Shown: positions 24,040 to 34,477, numbered from the stretch's first letter. The stretch: 64,000 nt of DNA from Curtobacterium sp. 9128 (GCF_007673775.1 NZ_VEAF01000009.1:84531-148530); one strand, 5' to 3'. The notes: generated by a model not told the origin, from the letters alone. A program made the numbers and translations.

Positions 24040-25209
24040 CTACTCCGCCTCCGACAGCGCACGACGCGCACGGTGCCGACGTGCCTTGACGCTCACGACC
24101 ACGGCCGAGGCCACCATCGCGATGCCCGACCCGACGAGCACGGCGAGGACGCCCTCGTCGACCACCTCCCCGCTCCCGGCGAACGCCAGCTCGTTCATGA
24201 GCAGCGACACGGTGAACCCGATGCCGCCGAGTACCCCGACCGTGACGATCGACGAGAACGACAGTGACGGCCGCCCCTGCCCGCGGAAGACCCGCGTCGC
24301 CGCAGCGCCGAACAGGGTGATCCCGACGACCTTGCCGACCGGGAGCGCCAGCACGACGGCCCAGAACGTGGGGGAGAGCTCGCCGATGCCGACGGCCGGG
24401 ACCACGACCGCCGCTGACGCGAAGGCGAAGACGGGCAGCACGATCGCGTTCGACCACGGTTCGACGTTGCCGTGCAGGGTGTGCCCCGGACGCCGGGGGA
24501 GCACCAGGCCGAGCGCGACGCCCGCGATGGTCGCGTGCACGCCCGACTGCAGGACGAGCCACCACACCAGCAGGCCGACGACCACCATCGCAACGATGAT
24601 CGTCGTCTGCCCGGTACGCCCTGGACGCAGCATCCGACCGAGCAGCCAGAAGAGGACCAGCAGGACGACGGCCCCGCCGAGCGCCAGGAAGTCGGTGTCG
24701 TGGGCGAACACCACCGCGATGATGACGATGGCGATCAGGTCGTCGAGCACCGCGAGCGCCAGCAGGAACACCCGCAGCGTCGACGGCAGGCCGCGGCCGA
24801 ACACGGCGAGCACCCCCAGCGCGAACGCGATGTCGGTCGCCGTCGGGATCGGCCAGCCGTGGGTGTACTGCGTCCCCGCAGTCACGGCGAGGTAGATCCC
24901 GGCCGGGACGACGACACCGCCGACCGCGGCGACGGCGGGCACGACCGCGGTCTTCGGGTTCGACAGCTCCCCGGCGACGAGCTCGTGCTTGAGCTCGATG
25001 GCGACGAGCAGGAAGAACACCGCGAGGAGCCCGTCACTGATCCAGTGCGCCACGGACAGGTCGAGCCCGACGGCACCCCACGGCGAGTGCGCGTCGAGCA
25101 CGTGCTCGAGGCCGGGACCGATCGCGGTGTTCGCGAGGACGAGGCCGAGGACCGCGGCAGCCAGGAGGGCGACGGCGCTGAAACGGGGGGAACGGACGAA
25201 TGCCGGCAT
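24040..25209 (-). CDS. nhaA: Na+/H+ antiporter NhaA
   Basis: A 389-residue membrane antiporter, about the family length, with 11-12 hydrophobic segments. The ion-binding pair is in VLDDLIAIVIIAVVF (Asp-Asp at about residues 153-154, equivalent to Asp163/Asp164 of E. coli), and TDIAFALGVLAVFG carries the earlier conserved Asp. IELKHELVAGEL and SGVHATIAGVALGL are family segments. The ATG at 25209 gives the conserved N terminus; longer in-frame extensions would cross the divergent mazG gene. It exports sodium in exchange for protons. It is divergent from mazG and convergent with mfd. Confidence 0.95.
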   Translation of the reverse strand: MPAFVRSPRFSAVALLAAAVLGLVLANTAIGPGLEHVLDAHSPWGAVGLDLSVAHWISDGLLAVFFLLVAIELKHELVAGELSNPKTAVVPAVAAVGGVVVPAGIYLAVTAGTQYTHGWPIPTATDIAFALGVLAVFGRGLPSTLRVFLLALAVLDDLIAIVIIAVVFAHDTDFLALGGAVVLLVLFWLLGRMLRPGRTGQTTIIVAMVVVGLLVWWLVLQSGVHATIAGVALGLVLPRRPGHTLHGNVEPWSNAIVLPVFAFASAAVVVPAVGIGELSPTFWAVVLALPVGKVVGITLFGAAATRVFRGQGRPSLSFSSIVTVGVLGGIGFTVSLLMNELAFAGSGEVVDEGVLAVLVGSGIAMVASAVVVSVKARRHRARRALSEAE

Positions 25210-25305
25210 GGATCTCCGTGAGGGGTCGGGGAACAGGTCGTCGACCAGACTTCCCGACACGCCTCGACCATGGTACCGGAGTGCTGCCGTGCGACCATGT
25301 GCGAC

Positions 25306-26019
25306 ATGAGCGCCATGCAGGACCTCAGTGCCGTCGTCGACCGTCTGCTCGCACCCGAGGGCGGCTGCGTCTGGAACCGGGAACAGACCCACCGGACGCT
25401 CGCGCGCTACGCGGTGGAGGAGTCGTACGAGCTCGTCGACGCCGTCGAGGACGGGGACGACGACGACCTCCGCGAGGAGCTCGGGGACGTGCTCTACCAG
25501 GTCGTGCTCCATGCCGGGATCGCCGAGCGCGACGGGCGGTTCGCCCTGGAGGACGTCGCCGCCGGGGTGCGCGACAAGATGGTGCGACGGCACCCGCACG
25601 TCTTCGGCGACGAGCACGCGGACACCGTCGAGGACGTCGTCCGGGTGTGGCGTGCGGCCAAGGCCGCCGAGAAGGCGGACCGCACCAGCGTGTTCGACGG
25701 GGTACCGCGTGCGATGCCGCCGCTGGAGCGCGCCGTGAAGCTGCTCGAACGTCTGGAGGAACGGGGCGACGCCGACACGGTGGTCGCGTCCGTCACGGGG
25801 TCGGCGGCAGCGCCGGGGGCGCGAGCGGGCTCCGACACGACGGACCCCGAGACGGCGTGGGGACTCGCCGTCCTCGGCTCGGTCGCCGGGGCACTCGCTG
25901 ACGGGATCGATCCGGTCGCGGGTCTCCGCGCGGCGGTCGCTCGGCTCGAGTCCGCCGGGAGGGCTGTCGAGGACCGAGCACACGACGACCGAGCTGCTGC
26001 GGGCCGCGCAGCCCCCTGA
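25306..26019 (+). CDS. mazG: Nucleoside triphosphate pyrophosphohydrolase MazG
   Basis: A 237-residue all-alpha NTP pyrophosphatase. The core lies at residues 5-125: LLAPEGGCVWNREQTHRTLARYAVEESYEL, then the metal-binding EELGDVLYQVVLHAGIAE and KMVRRHPHVFGDE. The variant GGCVWNREQT is the form usual in actinobacteria. A single MazG domain is followed by a low-complexity Ala/Gly-rich stretch and a helical tail. The start at 25306 is one of four in-frame ATGs (25270, 25297, 25306, 25315); it keeps the family N terminus short. No clear ribosome site is seen. Role: cleansing of non-canonical NTPs. The eno gene lies two genes downstream, an order seen in relatives. Confidence 0.9.
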   Translation: MSAMQDLSAVVDRLLAPEGGCVWNREQTHRTLARYAVEESYELVDAVEDGDDDDLREELGDVLYQVVLHAGIAERDGRFALEDVAAGVRDKMVRRHPHVFGDEHADTVEDVVRVWRAAKAAEKADRTSVFDGVPRAMPPLERAVKLLERLEERGDADTVVASVTGSAAAPGARAGSDTTDPETAWGLAVLGSVAGALADGIDPVAGLRAAVARLESAGRAVEDRAHDDRAAAGRAAP

Positions 26020-26062
26020 GCGACGGGGGCCGAGCGCGGGCCGGGCGACCGGACATGAGAGA

Positions 26063-26100
26063 GCGGGCGTCCTCGTAACCCGAAAAACGAGGACGCCCGC
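26063..26100. terminator. Hairpin terminator after mazG
   Basis: A perfect 14-bp stem GCGGGCGTCCTCGT/ACGAGGACGCCCGC (26063-26076 with 26087-26100) and a 10-base A-rich loop AACCCGAAAA. It separates mazG from hisS. Confidence 0.85.
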
Positions 26101-26239
26101 AGAGCGGGCAGACGGCGCACCCAGGGGTGGTCACGCCGGCAGGGACGCCCGCTCGAACCGCGGGGCACTCTGCAGCACGGTGCCCCCGCGAACGGCCCGT
26201 CGGGTGGATCAGGCACCCGTCGGACCGAGGTTCTGGATC

Positions 26240-26245
26240 TAGAAT
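26240..26245 (+). promoter_or_regulatory. Possible -10 element TAGAAT of hisS
   Basis: TAGAAT lies 54 bases before the hisS ATG in an A/T-rich island unusual for this window. A matching -35 is not obvious. The leader contains no T-box signature (no NGGTNNNACCGCG-like segment). Confidence 0.4.
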
Positions 26246-26299
26246 ATGGGTAGATCGGCTGCTCCGCAAGTCCGATCCTCGATCTGACAGGATTGAGCC

Positions 26300-28926
<2,627 letters not shown>

Positions 28927-28960
28927 ACCGCACCACCTGCGGGGCCTGACCGGTTCCGGT

Positions 28961-29002
28961 GACGCGCCCCGAGCCTCCCGTCCAGGAGGCCCGGGGCGCG
29001 TC
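28961..29002 (+). terminator. Hairpin terminator after eno
   Basis: An 18-position stem with one mismatch (28961-28978 with 28985-29002), GACGCGCCCC to GGGGCGCGTC, including the GCCTCC/GGAGGC arms of the local family. No U-tract. Confidence 0.8.
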
Positions 29003-29074
29003 CTGCGTTCCCCTCGCTCGCTGAGAGGGTCCCGAACCGCAGCGCGGCGGCGTCCGACGCGCACGGCCCCGGGT

Positions 29075-29080
29075 TATCGT
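29075..29080 (+). promoter_or_regulatory. -10 element TATCGT, leaderless type
   Basis: TATCGT lies 6 nt before the GTG at 29087. Confidence 0.5.
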
Positions 29081-29086
29081 CGTGTC

Positions 29087-29623
29087 GTGCCCAGCGAGAA
29101 GCCCCGCGTCCGCCGCGTCCCCGTGGCGATGCCTGACGGCGCCCGTGCCGAGCAGCCGTGGTACCGCTCGCTCCGGTTCTCCGGATTCAGCCTCCTCATG
29201 CTCGCGATCATCGTCCTCTTCGTGGTGGTGCTCGCGCCGTCCCTGCGGACCCTCATCCAGCAGCAGGAGCAGATCTCGCAGAAGCAGCACCAGGTGGCCG
29301 AGCAGAAGGCCGACGTCGCGCAGAAGAAGAAGGACGTCGCGCGCTGGGACGACCCCGCGTACATCGAGGCGCAGGCACGTGACCGGCTGCTCTACGTCTA
29401 CCCGGGCGAGCAGAGCTTCCTCGTGATGGGGGAGGGGTCCTCCACCGCGCAGGCCACGCCGAAGACGGACTCCGGCACCCCGGTGAGCGCGAAGGTGCAG
29501 ACCCCGAAGGTCGACTGGGTGCAGGCGATGCTGTCGTCCGTGCTGCAGTCGGGTCTGACCGACAAGACCGAGCAGGAGCTCGTCGCGCCGGACGTGTCGG
29601 GGACCGGCTCCGCCGCGAAGTGA
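29087..29623 (+). CDS. Septum formation initiator protein (DivIC/FtsB family)
   Basis: A 178-residue bitopic membrane protein. A cytoplasmic N terminus of about 32 residues is followed by one membrane helix (FSLLMLAIIVLFVVVLAPSL, residues 35-54). An extracytoplasmic coiled coil comes next (LIQQQEQISQKQHQVAEQKA) and the family's RWDDPAYIEAQARDRLLYVYPGE. A disordered tail ends it. It should form the trimer with FtsL and FtsQ at the division septum. The position between eno and a DUF501 gene is the standard order in actinobacteria and supports the call. Confidence 0.9.
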   Translation: MPSEKPRVRRVPVAMPDGARAEQPWYRSLRFSGFSLLMLAIIVLFVVVLAPSLRTLIQQQEQISQKQHQVAEQKADVAQKKKDVARWDDPAYIEAQARDRLLYVYPGEQSFLVMGEGSSTAQATPKTDSGTPVSAKVQTPKVDWVQAMLSSVLQSGLTDKTEQELVAPDVSGTGSAAK

Positions 29624-29675
29624 CACCGCGGCCGTCGTGGTCGTCACACCGGTGCGGGCGACCGCGGAACTCCGG

Positions 29676-29681
29676 TAGCCT
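29676..29681 (+). promoter_or_regulatory. -10 element TAGCCT, leaderless type
   Basis: TAGCCT lies 9 nt before the GTG at 29691, the longest spacing among the leaderless-type cases. Confidence 0.45.
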
Positions 29682-29690
29682 CTTGTACCC

Positions 29691-30239
29691 GTGACGACCC
29701 CTCCGTTCGACCCGCCGACCGACCGCGACATCCAGGTGGTCTCGGCCCAGCTCGGCCGCCCCGCTCGGGACGTGATCGGCATCGCCGCACGGTGCGTCTG
29801 CGGGAACCCGACGGTGGTCGCCACGAAGCCGCGACTGTCGAACGGCACCCCGTTCCCCACGCTGTACTACCTGTGCGACCCGGCGGCCACCGCCGCCATC
29901 AGCACCCTCGAGGCGAACCAGGTCATGCCGGAGCTCGCCGCACTGCTCGACGACCCCGACGTCGCCGAACGCTACCGCGCGGCCCACGAGGCCTACCTCG
30001 CAGACCGCGAGTCCATCGAGCACGTCGACGAGATCGACGGCATCAGCGCCGGTGGGATGCCCACCCGCGTGAAGTGCCTGCACGCCCTCGTCGGTCACAC
30101 ACTCGCCGCCGGACCCGGCGTCAACCCCATCGGCGACCTCGCGCTCGAGCGCGTGGACTGGTCGCCCGACCGGTGCACATGCCGGGCGTATGATGAAGGA
30201 GCAGACGCCGGAGTCGGGGCGGGTGGCGGCGAACTCTGA
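29691..30239 (+). CDS. DUF501 family protein
   Basis: A 182-residue protein of the uncharacterised DUF501 family, found in nearly all actinobacteria after eno and the FtsB-like gene. Signs: VVSAQLGRPARDVIGIAARCVCGNPTVV, TLYYLCDPAATAAIS, MPTRVKCLHALVGHTLAAGPGVNPIGD, and the final RCTCRAYDE. The pattern of conserved Cys (two in RCVCG, one in YLCD, one in VKCLH, two in CTC) suggests metal binding. The function is unknown. No ribosome site; the start follows a leaderless-type -10. Confidence 0.88.
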   Translation: MTTPPFDPPTDRDIQVVSAQLGRPARDVIGIAARCVCGNPTVVATKPRLSNGTPFPTLYYLCDPAATAAISTLEANQVMPELAALLDDPDVAERYRAAHEAYLADRESIEHVDEIDGISAGGMPTRVKCLHALVGHTLAAGPGVNPIGDLALERVDWSPDRCTCRAYDEGADAGVGAGGGEL

Positions 30240-30283
30240 CCAGCCGTTCGGCTACCACCCCCACTCCAAGGAGATCATCCCCC

Positions 30284-31750
30284 GTGCCCAAGATCCTCGT
30301 CGTCGGCGGCGGTTACGCCGGCTTCTACACCGCCTGGAAGCTCGAGAAGCACCTTCGCCCGGGCGAAGCCGATGTCGTGATGGTGGACCCGCTGCCGTAC
30401 ATGACGTACCAGCCGTTCCTCCCCGAGGTCGCCGCCGGCTCCATCGAGCCGCGCCACGCGATCGTCTCCCACCGTCGGCACCTCAAGAAGACCCGGGTCG
30501 TCACGGCCAAGGTCACGAAGGTCGACCACGCGACGAAGACCGCGACGATCACCCCGGCCGTCGGTGACGCGTGGGAAGAGACCTACGACCAGATCGTGAT
30601 GACCGCCGGTGCCGTCTCGCGCACGTTCCCGATCCCGGGCGTCGCCGACGAGGCGATCGGTCTGAAGACCATCGAGGAGGCCGCGGCGATCCGCGACAAG
30701 ATCCTCACGAACTTCGCGAAGGCGTCGAACCTCCCGGCCGGCCCCGAGCGCGACCGCCTGCTCACCGTCGTCGTCGTCGGTGGCGGCTTCGCCGGCATCG
30801 AGGTGTTCGCGGAGCTCCGTTCCTTCGTCTCCGACCTGCTGAAGAGCTACCCGGAGCTGTCCTTCGACGACACGCACTTCCACCTGGTCGAGGCGATGGG
30901 GCGCATCATGCCCGAGGTGTCGCTCGAGACCTCGCACTGGGTGCTGCAGAACCTCGCACAGCGCGGGGCCACGGTGCACCTCGAGACGCAGCTCGCGTCG
31001 GCGGTCGGTGGCGTGTGCCAGCTCAAGGCCAAGGACGAGTCGATCGAGACCATCGAGTCCGACCTCATCATCTGGACCGCCGGCGTCATGGCGAACCCGA
31101 TGGTCAAGGGCACCGACTTCCCGCTCGAGCCCCGCGGCCGCATCACCGTGCAGCCCGACCTCCGCGTCGTGAACGAGGACGAGGTCGTCGCCGACGCTTG
31201 GGCCTGCGGTGACGTCGCAGCCGTCCCGGACCTCACGGGTGGCGGTGTCGGCGGCATGTGTGTCCCGAACGCGCAGCACGCCGTCCGTCAGGCCAAGCGG
31301 CTGGCGAAGAACCTCGTCGCCACGATGCGCAACGAGGCCGCGGTCGACTACAAGCACGACAACCTCGGCGCCGTCGCGGGCCTCGGCGTCGGCATCGGAG
31401 TCTTCCAGTCGGGCAAGTTCGCGATGAAGGGCTTCCTCGCGTGGGGCGCGCACCGCGGGTACCACGGCATGGCGATGCCGTCGTGGGAGCGCAAGTGGCG
31501 CGTCATCGGCGACTGGGTGGGCGGCTTCTTCCTGGGCCGTGACATCGCGTCGCTCGACGACCGCGAGACCCCTCGTGCGGCGTTCGAGGCGTGGGCATCG
31601 CGCCCGAAGCCGGCCGCGTCCGAGGAGCCGAAGGCCGTGGCGCCGTCGCCCGAGGAGGGCAAGGCCGCCGGTGCCGCCGGTCCGGTCTACGGCGAGCCGG
31701 CCGCGGACGTCTCGAAGGACGCCGAGCCGGTGAAGGCCGACTCGAAGTAG
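30284..31750 (+). CDS. ndh: Type II NADH dehydrogenase (NAD(P)/FAD-dependent oxidoreductase)
   Basis: A 488-residue peripheral membrane flavoprotein that passes electrons from NADH to menaquinone without pumping protons. The FAD site GGGYAGFYTAW begins at residue 8. YQPFLPEVAAGSIEPRH contains the family quinone-side motif. The second Rossmann site VVVGGGFAGIEVFAEL (about residue 163) binds NADH. AWACGDVAAVPD with QHAVRQAKRLAKN completes the FAD pocket. A Pro/Ala/Glu-rich tail of about 60 residues (RPKPAASEEPKAVAPS) is extra relative to the core. GTG start after AAGGAG. A hairpin follows the stop. Confidence 0.93.
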   Translation: MPKILVVGGGYAGFYTAWKLEKHLRPGEADVVMVDPLPYMTYQPFLPEVAAGSIEPRHAIVSHRRHLKKTRVVTAKVTKVDHATKTATITPAVGDAWEETYDQIVMTAGAVSRTFPIPGVADEAIGLKTIEEAAAIRDKILTNFAKASNLPAGPERDRLLTVVVVGGGFAGIEVFAELRSFVSDLLKSYPELSFDDTHFHLVEAMGRIMPEVSLETSHWVLQNLAQRGATVHLETQLASAVGGVCQLKAKDESIETIESDLIIWTAGVMANPMVKGTDFPLEPRGRITVQPDLRVVNEDEVVADAWACGDVAAVPDLTGGGVGGMCVPNAQHAVRQAKRLAKNLVATMRNEAAVDYKHDNLGAVAGLGVGIGVFQSGKFAMKGFLAWGAHRGYHGMAMPSWERKWRVIGDWVGGFFLGRDIASLDDRETPRAAFEAWASRPKPAASEEPKAVAPSPEEGKAAGAAGPVYGEPAADVSKDAEPVKADSK

Positions 31751-31767
31751 TCCTCTCGCTCCGCAGC

Positions 31768-31803
31768 ACGACGGCGGCCGCCCTTCCGGGTGGCCGCCGT
31801 CGT
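31768..31803 (+). terminator. Hairpin terminator after ndh
   Basis: A 12-bp stem ACGACGGCGGCC/GGCCGCCGTCGT (31768-31779 with 31792-31803) and a 12-base loop. It isolates ndh from the tRNA gene. Confidence 0.8.
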
Positions 31804-31809
31804 CGTCGG

Positions 31810-31815
31810 TAGGCT
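31810..31815 (+). promoter_or_regulatory. -10 element TAGGCT of the tRNA gene
   Basis: TAGGCT lies 10 bases before the 5' end of the tRNA. No good -35 is seen. Confidence 0.45.
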
Positions 31816-31825
31816 GGTCCGGCCC

Positions 31826-31899
31826 GCCCCCGTGGCCCAATCGGTAGAGGCACGCGACTTAAAATCGCTGAGTTGTGGGTTCGAGTCCCACCGGGGGTA
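31826..31899 (+). tRNA. tRNA-Leu(UAA) with a short variable loop
   Basis: A 74-base cloverleaf. Acceptor GCCCCCG/CGGGGGT (one G-U pair at the end) with discriminator A; D arm GCC-CAATCGGTAGA-GGC; anticodon arm CGCGA-CTTAAAA-TCGCT, loop C-U-UAA-A-A, so the anticodon is UAA and the codon UUA; T arm GTGGG-TTCGAGT-CCCAC. CCA is not encoded. The discriminator A and the AATCGGTAGA D loop fit leucine. The variable region is only 5 bases, whereas tRNA-Leu normally carries a long extra arm, and the first anticodon-stem pair (C-U) is mismatched. The amino acid is assigned from the anticodon. Confidence 0.85.
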
Positions 31900-32180
31900 C
31901 TGGCGCGGGGTGCGCGGCGCGGTGGCGGCCTGGTGCGGGTTCGGCGGCGTGGTGCGGGGTTGTGGCGCCGCACCAGTCGGCCATTGCCGCACCATCCGCG
32001 AACGGCGCACCGTGCGGGGCGAGCCTCACGTCCGGTGGTGCCGCCGCGGTCGCCCGGCCCGGTGCCGGTTCAGGCGCGTGGTGCGGGGTTGTAGCGGGGC
32101 ACGGGGCGGCCACGGCCGCACCAGCCGCGAACGGCGCACCGTGCGGGGCGGGCGGCCGCGGCGAACGGCGCACCGTGCGG

Positions 32181-32225
32181 CGGACGGGAGGCGCTGCGCG
32201 CGTCGCGGGGCGCGCCTCCCGTCCG
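32181..32225. repeat. GGACGGGAGGC-family hairpin inside the array, copy 1
   Basis: CGGACGGGAGGCGC (32181-) pairs with GCGCCTCCCGTCCG (-32225) around a CGCG-rich loop. It is the same arm sequence as in several gene-end terminators. Confidence 0.75.
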
Positions 32226-32366
32226 GTGCGCCGCCGCCTAGTTCGGTGCCGGTTCAGGCGCGTGGTGCGGGGTTGTAGCGGGGCACGGGGCGGCCAAGGC
32301 CGCACCAGCCGCGAACGGCGCACCGTGCGGCGCGGGGGGCGCGGCGGCGAACGGCGCACGGTGCGG

Positions 32367-32411
32367 CGGACGGGAGGCGCTGCGTGCGTCGCGGGGCGAG
32401 CCTCCCGTCCG
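32367..32411. repeat. GGACGGGAGGC-family hairpin inside the array, copy 2
   Basis: A near copy of the hairpin at 32181, 186 bases downstream, so the hairpin is duplicated together with the surrounding unit. Confidence 0.7.
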
Positions 32412-32750
32412 GTGATGGTGCCGCCGCATGGCCCGGTGCGGGTTTGGCCGCGTTGTGCGGTGTTGTAGCGGGGCACGGGGCGGCCAACGCCGAACCAGTC
32501 GCGAACGGCGCACGGTGCGGGGCGGGCCGGACGCCGCGAGCGGCGCACCGTCCGGTGCCGCCGCGTGGCCCGGTGCCGGTTCAGCCGCGTGGTGCGGGGC
32601 TGTAGCGGGGCACGGGGCGGCCAACGCCGCACCAGCCGCGAACGGCGCTCCGTGCGGGGCGGCCAACGCCGCACCAGCCGCGAACGGCGCACCGTGCGGC
32701 GCAGGCCCCGCCACCGCCCGCCGCCGCGCCCCCGAACACCCCCCCCGCAC

Positions 32751-32790
32751 GACGAAGCGGCGCAACCCCGAGGGGCCGCGCCGCTTCGTC
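32751..32790 (-). terminator. Hairpin terminator of the desaturase gene
   Basis: GACGAAGCGGCG (32751-32762) pairs with CGCCGCTTCGTC (32779-32790), a perfect 12-bp stem lying 20 bases past the minus-strand desaturase stop. Confidence 0.8.
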
Positions 32791-32809
32791 GTCCGGGGAC
32801 GGACCGTGC

Positions 32810-33928
32810 TCAGTGCAGTCGGTACGAGGCGACCATCGGGCAGGTGAACGGATCGCGAGCTGCGAGCCCGACGCGGTTCAGGTACGCCACCACGATCGCG
32901 TAGGACTTGCCGATGCTGGCCTCCGTGTAGGGGATGCCGTGCTTGGCGCAGTGCGCCTTCACCATCGGCTTCGCCAGACGCAGGTTCGGGCGCGCCATGC
33001 TCGGGAACAGGTGGTGCTCCGCCTGGTGGTTCAGGCCGCCGAAGAGGTGGTCTGCCCAGAGCCCGCCGGTGATGTTGCGCGACGTGCGCACCTGGCGGGA
33101 GAGGAAGTCGATGCGGGCACCCTCGGCGATGATCGGCATGCCCTTGTGGTTCGGGGCGAACGAGCCGCCCATCATCACCCCGAAGACGGCCATCTGCACA
33201 CCGATGAAGGCGGCGGCGACGGGGAACGGCATGAACGCGAACACTGCCCAGAAGTACAGGCCGAAGCGCGCGACGAGCAGGATGCCCTCGATCACGCGGT
33301 CACGACCGGAGCCCTTGATGTGCTGGCCGGTGACGAGCGCCTTGACGCCCAGGAAGTGCAGGTTCGCACCCTCCATCGTCAGCAGCGGGAAGAACGCCCA
33401 GCCCTGCACGCGGGTGAGGGCGCGGAGCAGACCCTTCCGCTCGGCGGCGTCCTCCTCGATGAAGGACACGGTGTCCTGCGCGATGTCGGGGTCCTTGCCG
33501 ATGGTGTTCGGGTTGCCGTGGTGGCGGTTGTGCTTGTTCATCCACCACGTGTAGGACAGGCCGACGATGAAGGTGCCGAGGATGCGGCCGGCGTTGTCGT
33601 TCCACTTCCGCGAGGCGAACACCTGGCGGTGCGCCGCCTCGTGCGACAGGAACGCGAACTGCGTGAAGAGCGCACCGAGCACAGCGGCCGGGATGAGCTG
33701 GAACCAGGAGCCACCGAGCATCGCGACGGCGACGAAGCACACGGCGACCAGGGCGACGAGCGAGCCGAAGACGGCCCAGTAGAACCCGACGCGGCGCTCG
33801 AGGAGCCCGGCTGCGCGGACCTCCTCGAGGAGGTCCTTGTACGTCGAGGTCGGCGTCGCGGCACCGGCGACCCGGGGGGTGGTGGGGCGGTAGAGGGTCG
33901 ATGAAGACGGCATGGAGGCTGCTTCCAT
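32810..33928 (-). CDS. Membrane fatty-acid desaturase
   Basis: A 372-residue integral-membrane di-iron desaturase. The three histidine boxes are HEAAH (residues 96-100), HNRHH (133-137) and HQAEHH (near 300), the last in the Q/H form typical of linoleoyl-CoA-type and mycobacterial DesA3-like enzymes. Two membrane pairs are seen (FGSLVALVAVCFVAVAM with SWFQLIPAAVLGALF; YFWAVFAFMPFPVAAAFIGV). It introduces a double bond into acyl chains and probably adjusts membrane fluidity. Two starts are possible: 33928 (MEAAS, AAGGG 10 bases upstream) or 33913 (MPSSS, GGAAG upstream). A much longer open frame upstream is an artefact of GC content. It reads toward the repeat array. Confidence 0.92.
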   Translation of the reverse strand: MEAASMPSSSTLYRPTTPRVAGAATPTSTYKDLLEEVRAAGLLERRVGFYWAVFGSLVALVAVCFVAVAMLGGSWFQLIPAAVLGALFTQFAFLSHEAAHRQVFASRKWNDNAGRILGTFIVGLSYTWWMNKHNRHHGNPNTIGKDPDIAQDTVSFIEEDAAERKGLLRALTRVQGWAFFPLLTMEGANLHFLGVKALVTGQHIKGSGRDRVIEGILLVARFGLYFWAVFAFMPFPVAAAFIGVQMAVFGVMMGGSFAPNHKGMPIIAEGARIDFLSRQVRTSRNITGGLWADHLFGGLNHQAEHHLFPSMARPNLRLAKPMVKAHCAKHGIPYTEASIGKSYAIVVAYLNRVGLAARDPFTCPMVASYRLH

Positions 33929-34084
33929 CAGGAACAGCCCTTCGGCCGTACTCAGAGTTCCCGCGAATGCGGTTGCATGGAACCTAAGGGGCGAACCTGA
34001 GCGCACACCGTGGGAGGCGCGTACCGTTCGGGCGGAGGTCGTCCCCCGTTCTGTGGCGATTGGAGGGCCCGGAGGTCCCCGACC

Positions 34085-34366
34085 GTGAAGCACATCATCT
34101 ACGGATTGGCCTCCGTCCTGACCACGGACGACGCGGCGTACGCCGTGCTCGAGTACGCAGCGGCACTGGCGCAGGCCGGGCTCGCCGACACCGTGCACGT
34201 CCCCACTGTCGACCGGTGGGGGATGGCGACGACGGCGAGCCTCATGCTCGCCCCGGCGATCGGCGTCCTCGTGCAGTCGGCGCCGGACGACGAACTCCAC
34301 CCCGAGACGGACGGGTTCACGAACGAGATCCGCTGGCGCACCCGCGCGGTGCAGACCGAGCACTGA
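34085..34366 (+). CDS. Hypothetical small protein
   Basis: A 93-residue protein starting at GTG 34085 after GGAGG. The sequence MKHIIYGLASVLTTDDAAYAVLEYAAALAQ suggests one amphipathic helix, and the middle MATTASLMLAPAIGVLVQSAPDD is mildly hydrophobic. I recognise no family and no catalytic motif. It is divergent from the desaturase and 111 bases before thrE. Codon use looks like that of its neighbours, so it is probably a real gene. Confidence 0.65.
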   Translation: MKHIIYGLASVLTTDDAAYAVLEYAAALAQAGLADTVHVPTVDRWGMATTASLMLAPAIGVLVQSAPDDELHPETDGFTNEIRWRTRAVQTEH

Positions 34367-34465
34367 CACCGGGCCCCGCCGCGAACCACGAGCGCGCCCG
34401 CGCACGAGCAACACGGTCGAGCACCGCCGAGCACCACCGCGCACGACGACCGGCTGTCCGACCGT

Positions 34466-34471
34466 TAGCAT
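34466..34471 (+). promoter_or_regulatory. -10 element TAGCAT, leaderless type (thrE)
   Basis: TAGCAT lies 6 nt before the GTG at 34478 (9 nt before a second GTG at 34481). Confidence 0.5.
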
Positions 34472-34477
34472 GCTCCG

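Larger units (their letters stand above)
31950..32699. repeat. Palindromic repeat array (about 0.8 kb, five long units)
   Basis: Between the tRNA and the desaturase terminator lie five imperfect copies of a unit of about 70 bp starting near 31950, 32079, 32262, 32451 and 32589. Each begins GTGGTGCGGGGTTGTAGCGG and carries two inverted repeats: TGGTGCGG with CCGCACCA about 27 bases on, and the small palindrome CGCACCGTGCG. The 20-mer GCGAACGGCGCACCGTGCGG or a near copy occurs nine times (31998, 32127, 32161, 32311, 32347, 32501, 32536, 32638, 32680). Two GGACGGGAGGC-type hairpins are interspersed. Open frames crossing it are low-complexity Ala/Pro/Arg translations in several frames and are not convincing genes. 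Confidence 0.85.

Noticed and set aside
20553..24071. Minus-strand frame of 1172 codons antisense to mfd
   Set aside because: It mirrors the codon bias of mfd and shows only charged low-complexity sequence; mfd is intact on the plus strand.
26101..26299. T-box or tRNA-like leader before hisS
   Set aside because: No T-box core sequence or tRNA-His-like stem could be found; only a possible -10 is supported.
31950..32699. CRISPR array
   Set aside because: Spacings between repeats vary widely, the units are palindromic and partly duplicated with their spacers, and no cas genes are nearby.
31826..32750. Integrated element or genomic island at the tRNA gene
   Set aside because: No integrase, no repeat of the tRNA 3' end downstream, and the flanking genes look like ordinary chromosome genes. 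Only a decayed remnant remains possible.
31859..32765. Long minus-strand open frames (277 and 175 codons) and plus-strand frames over the repeat array
   Set aside because: They are translations of GC-only palindromic repeats, are open in several frames at once, have no plausible start signal and no non-repetitive sequence.
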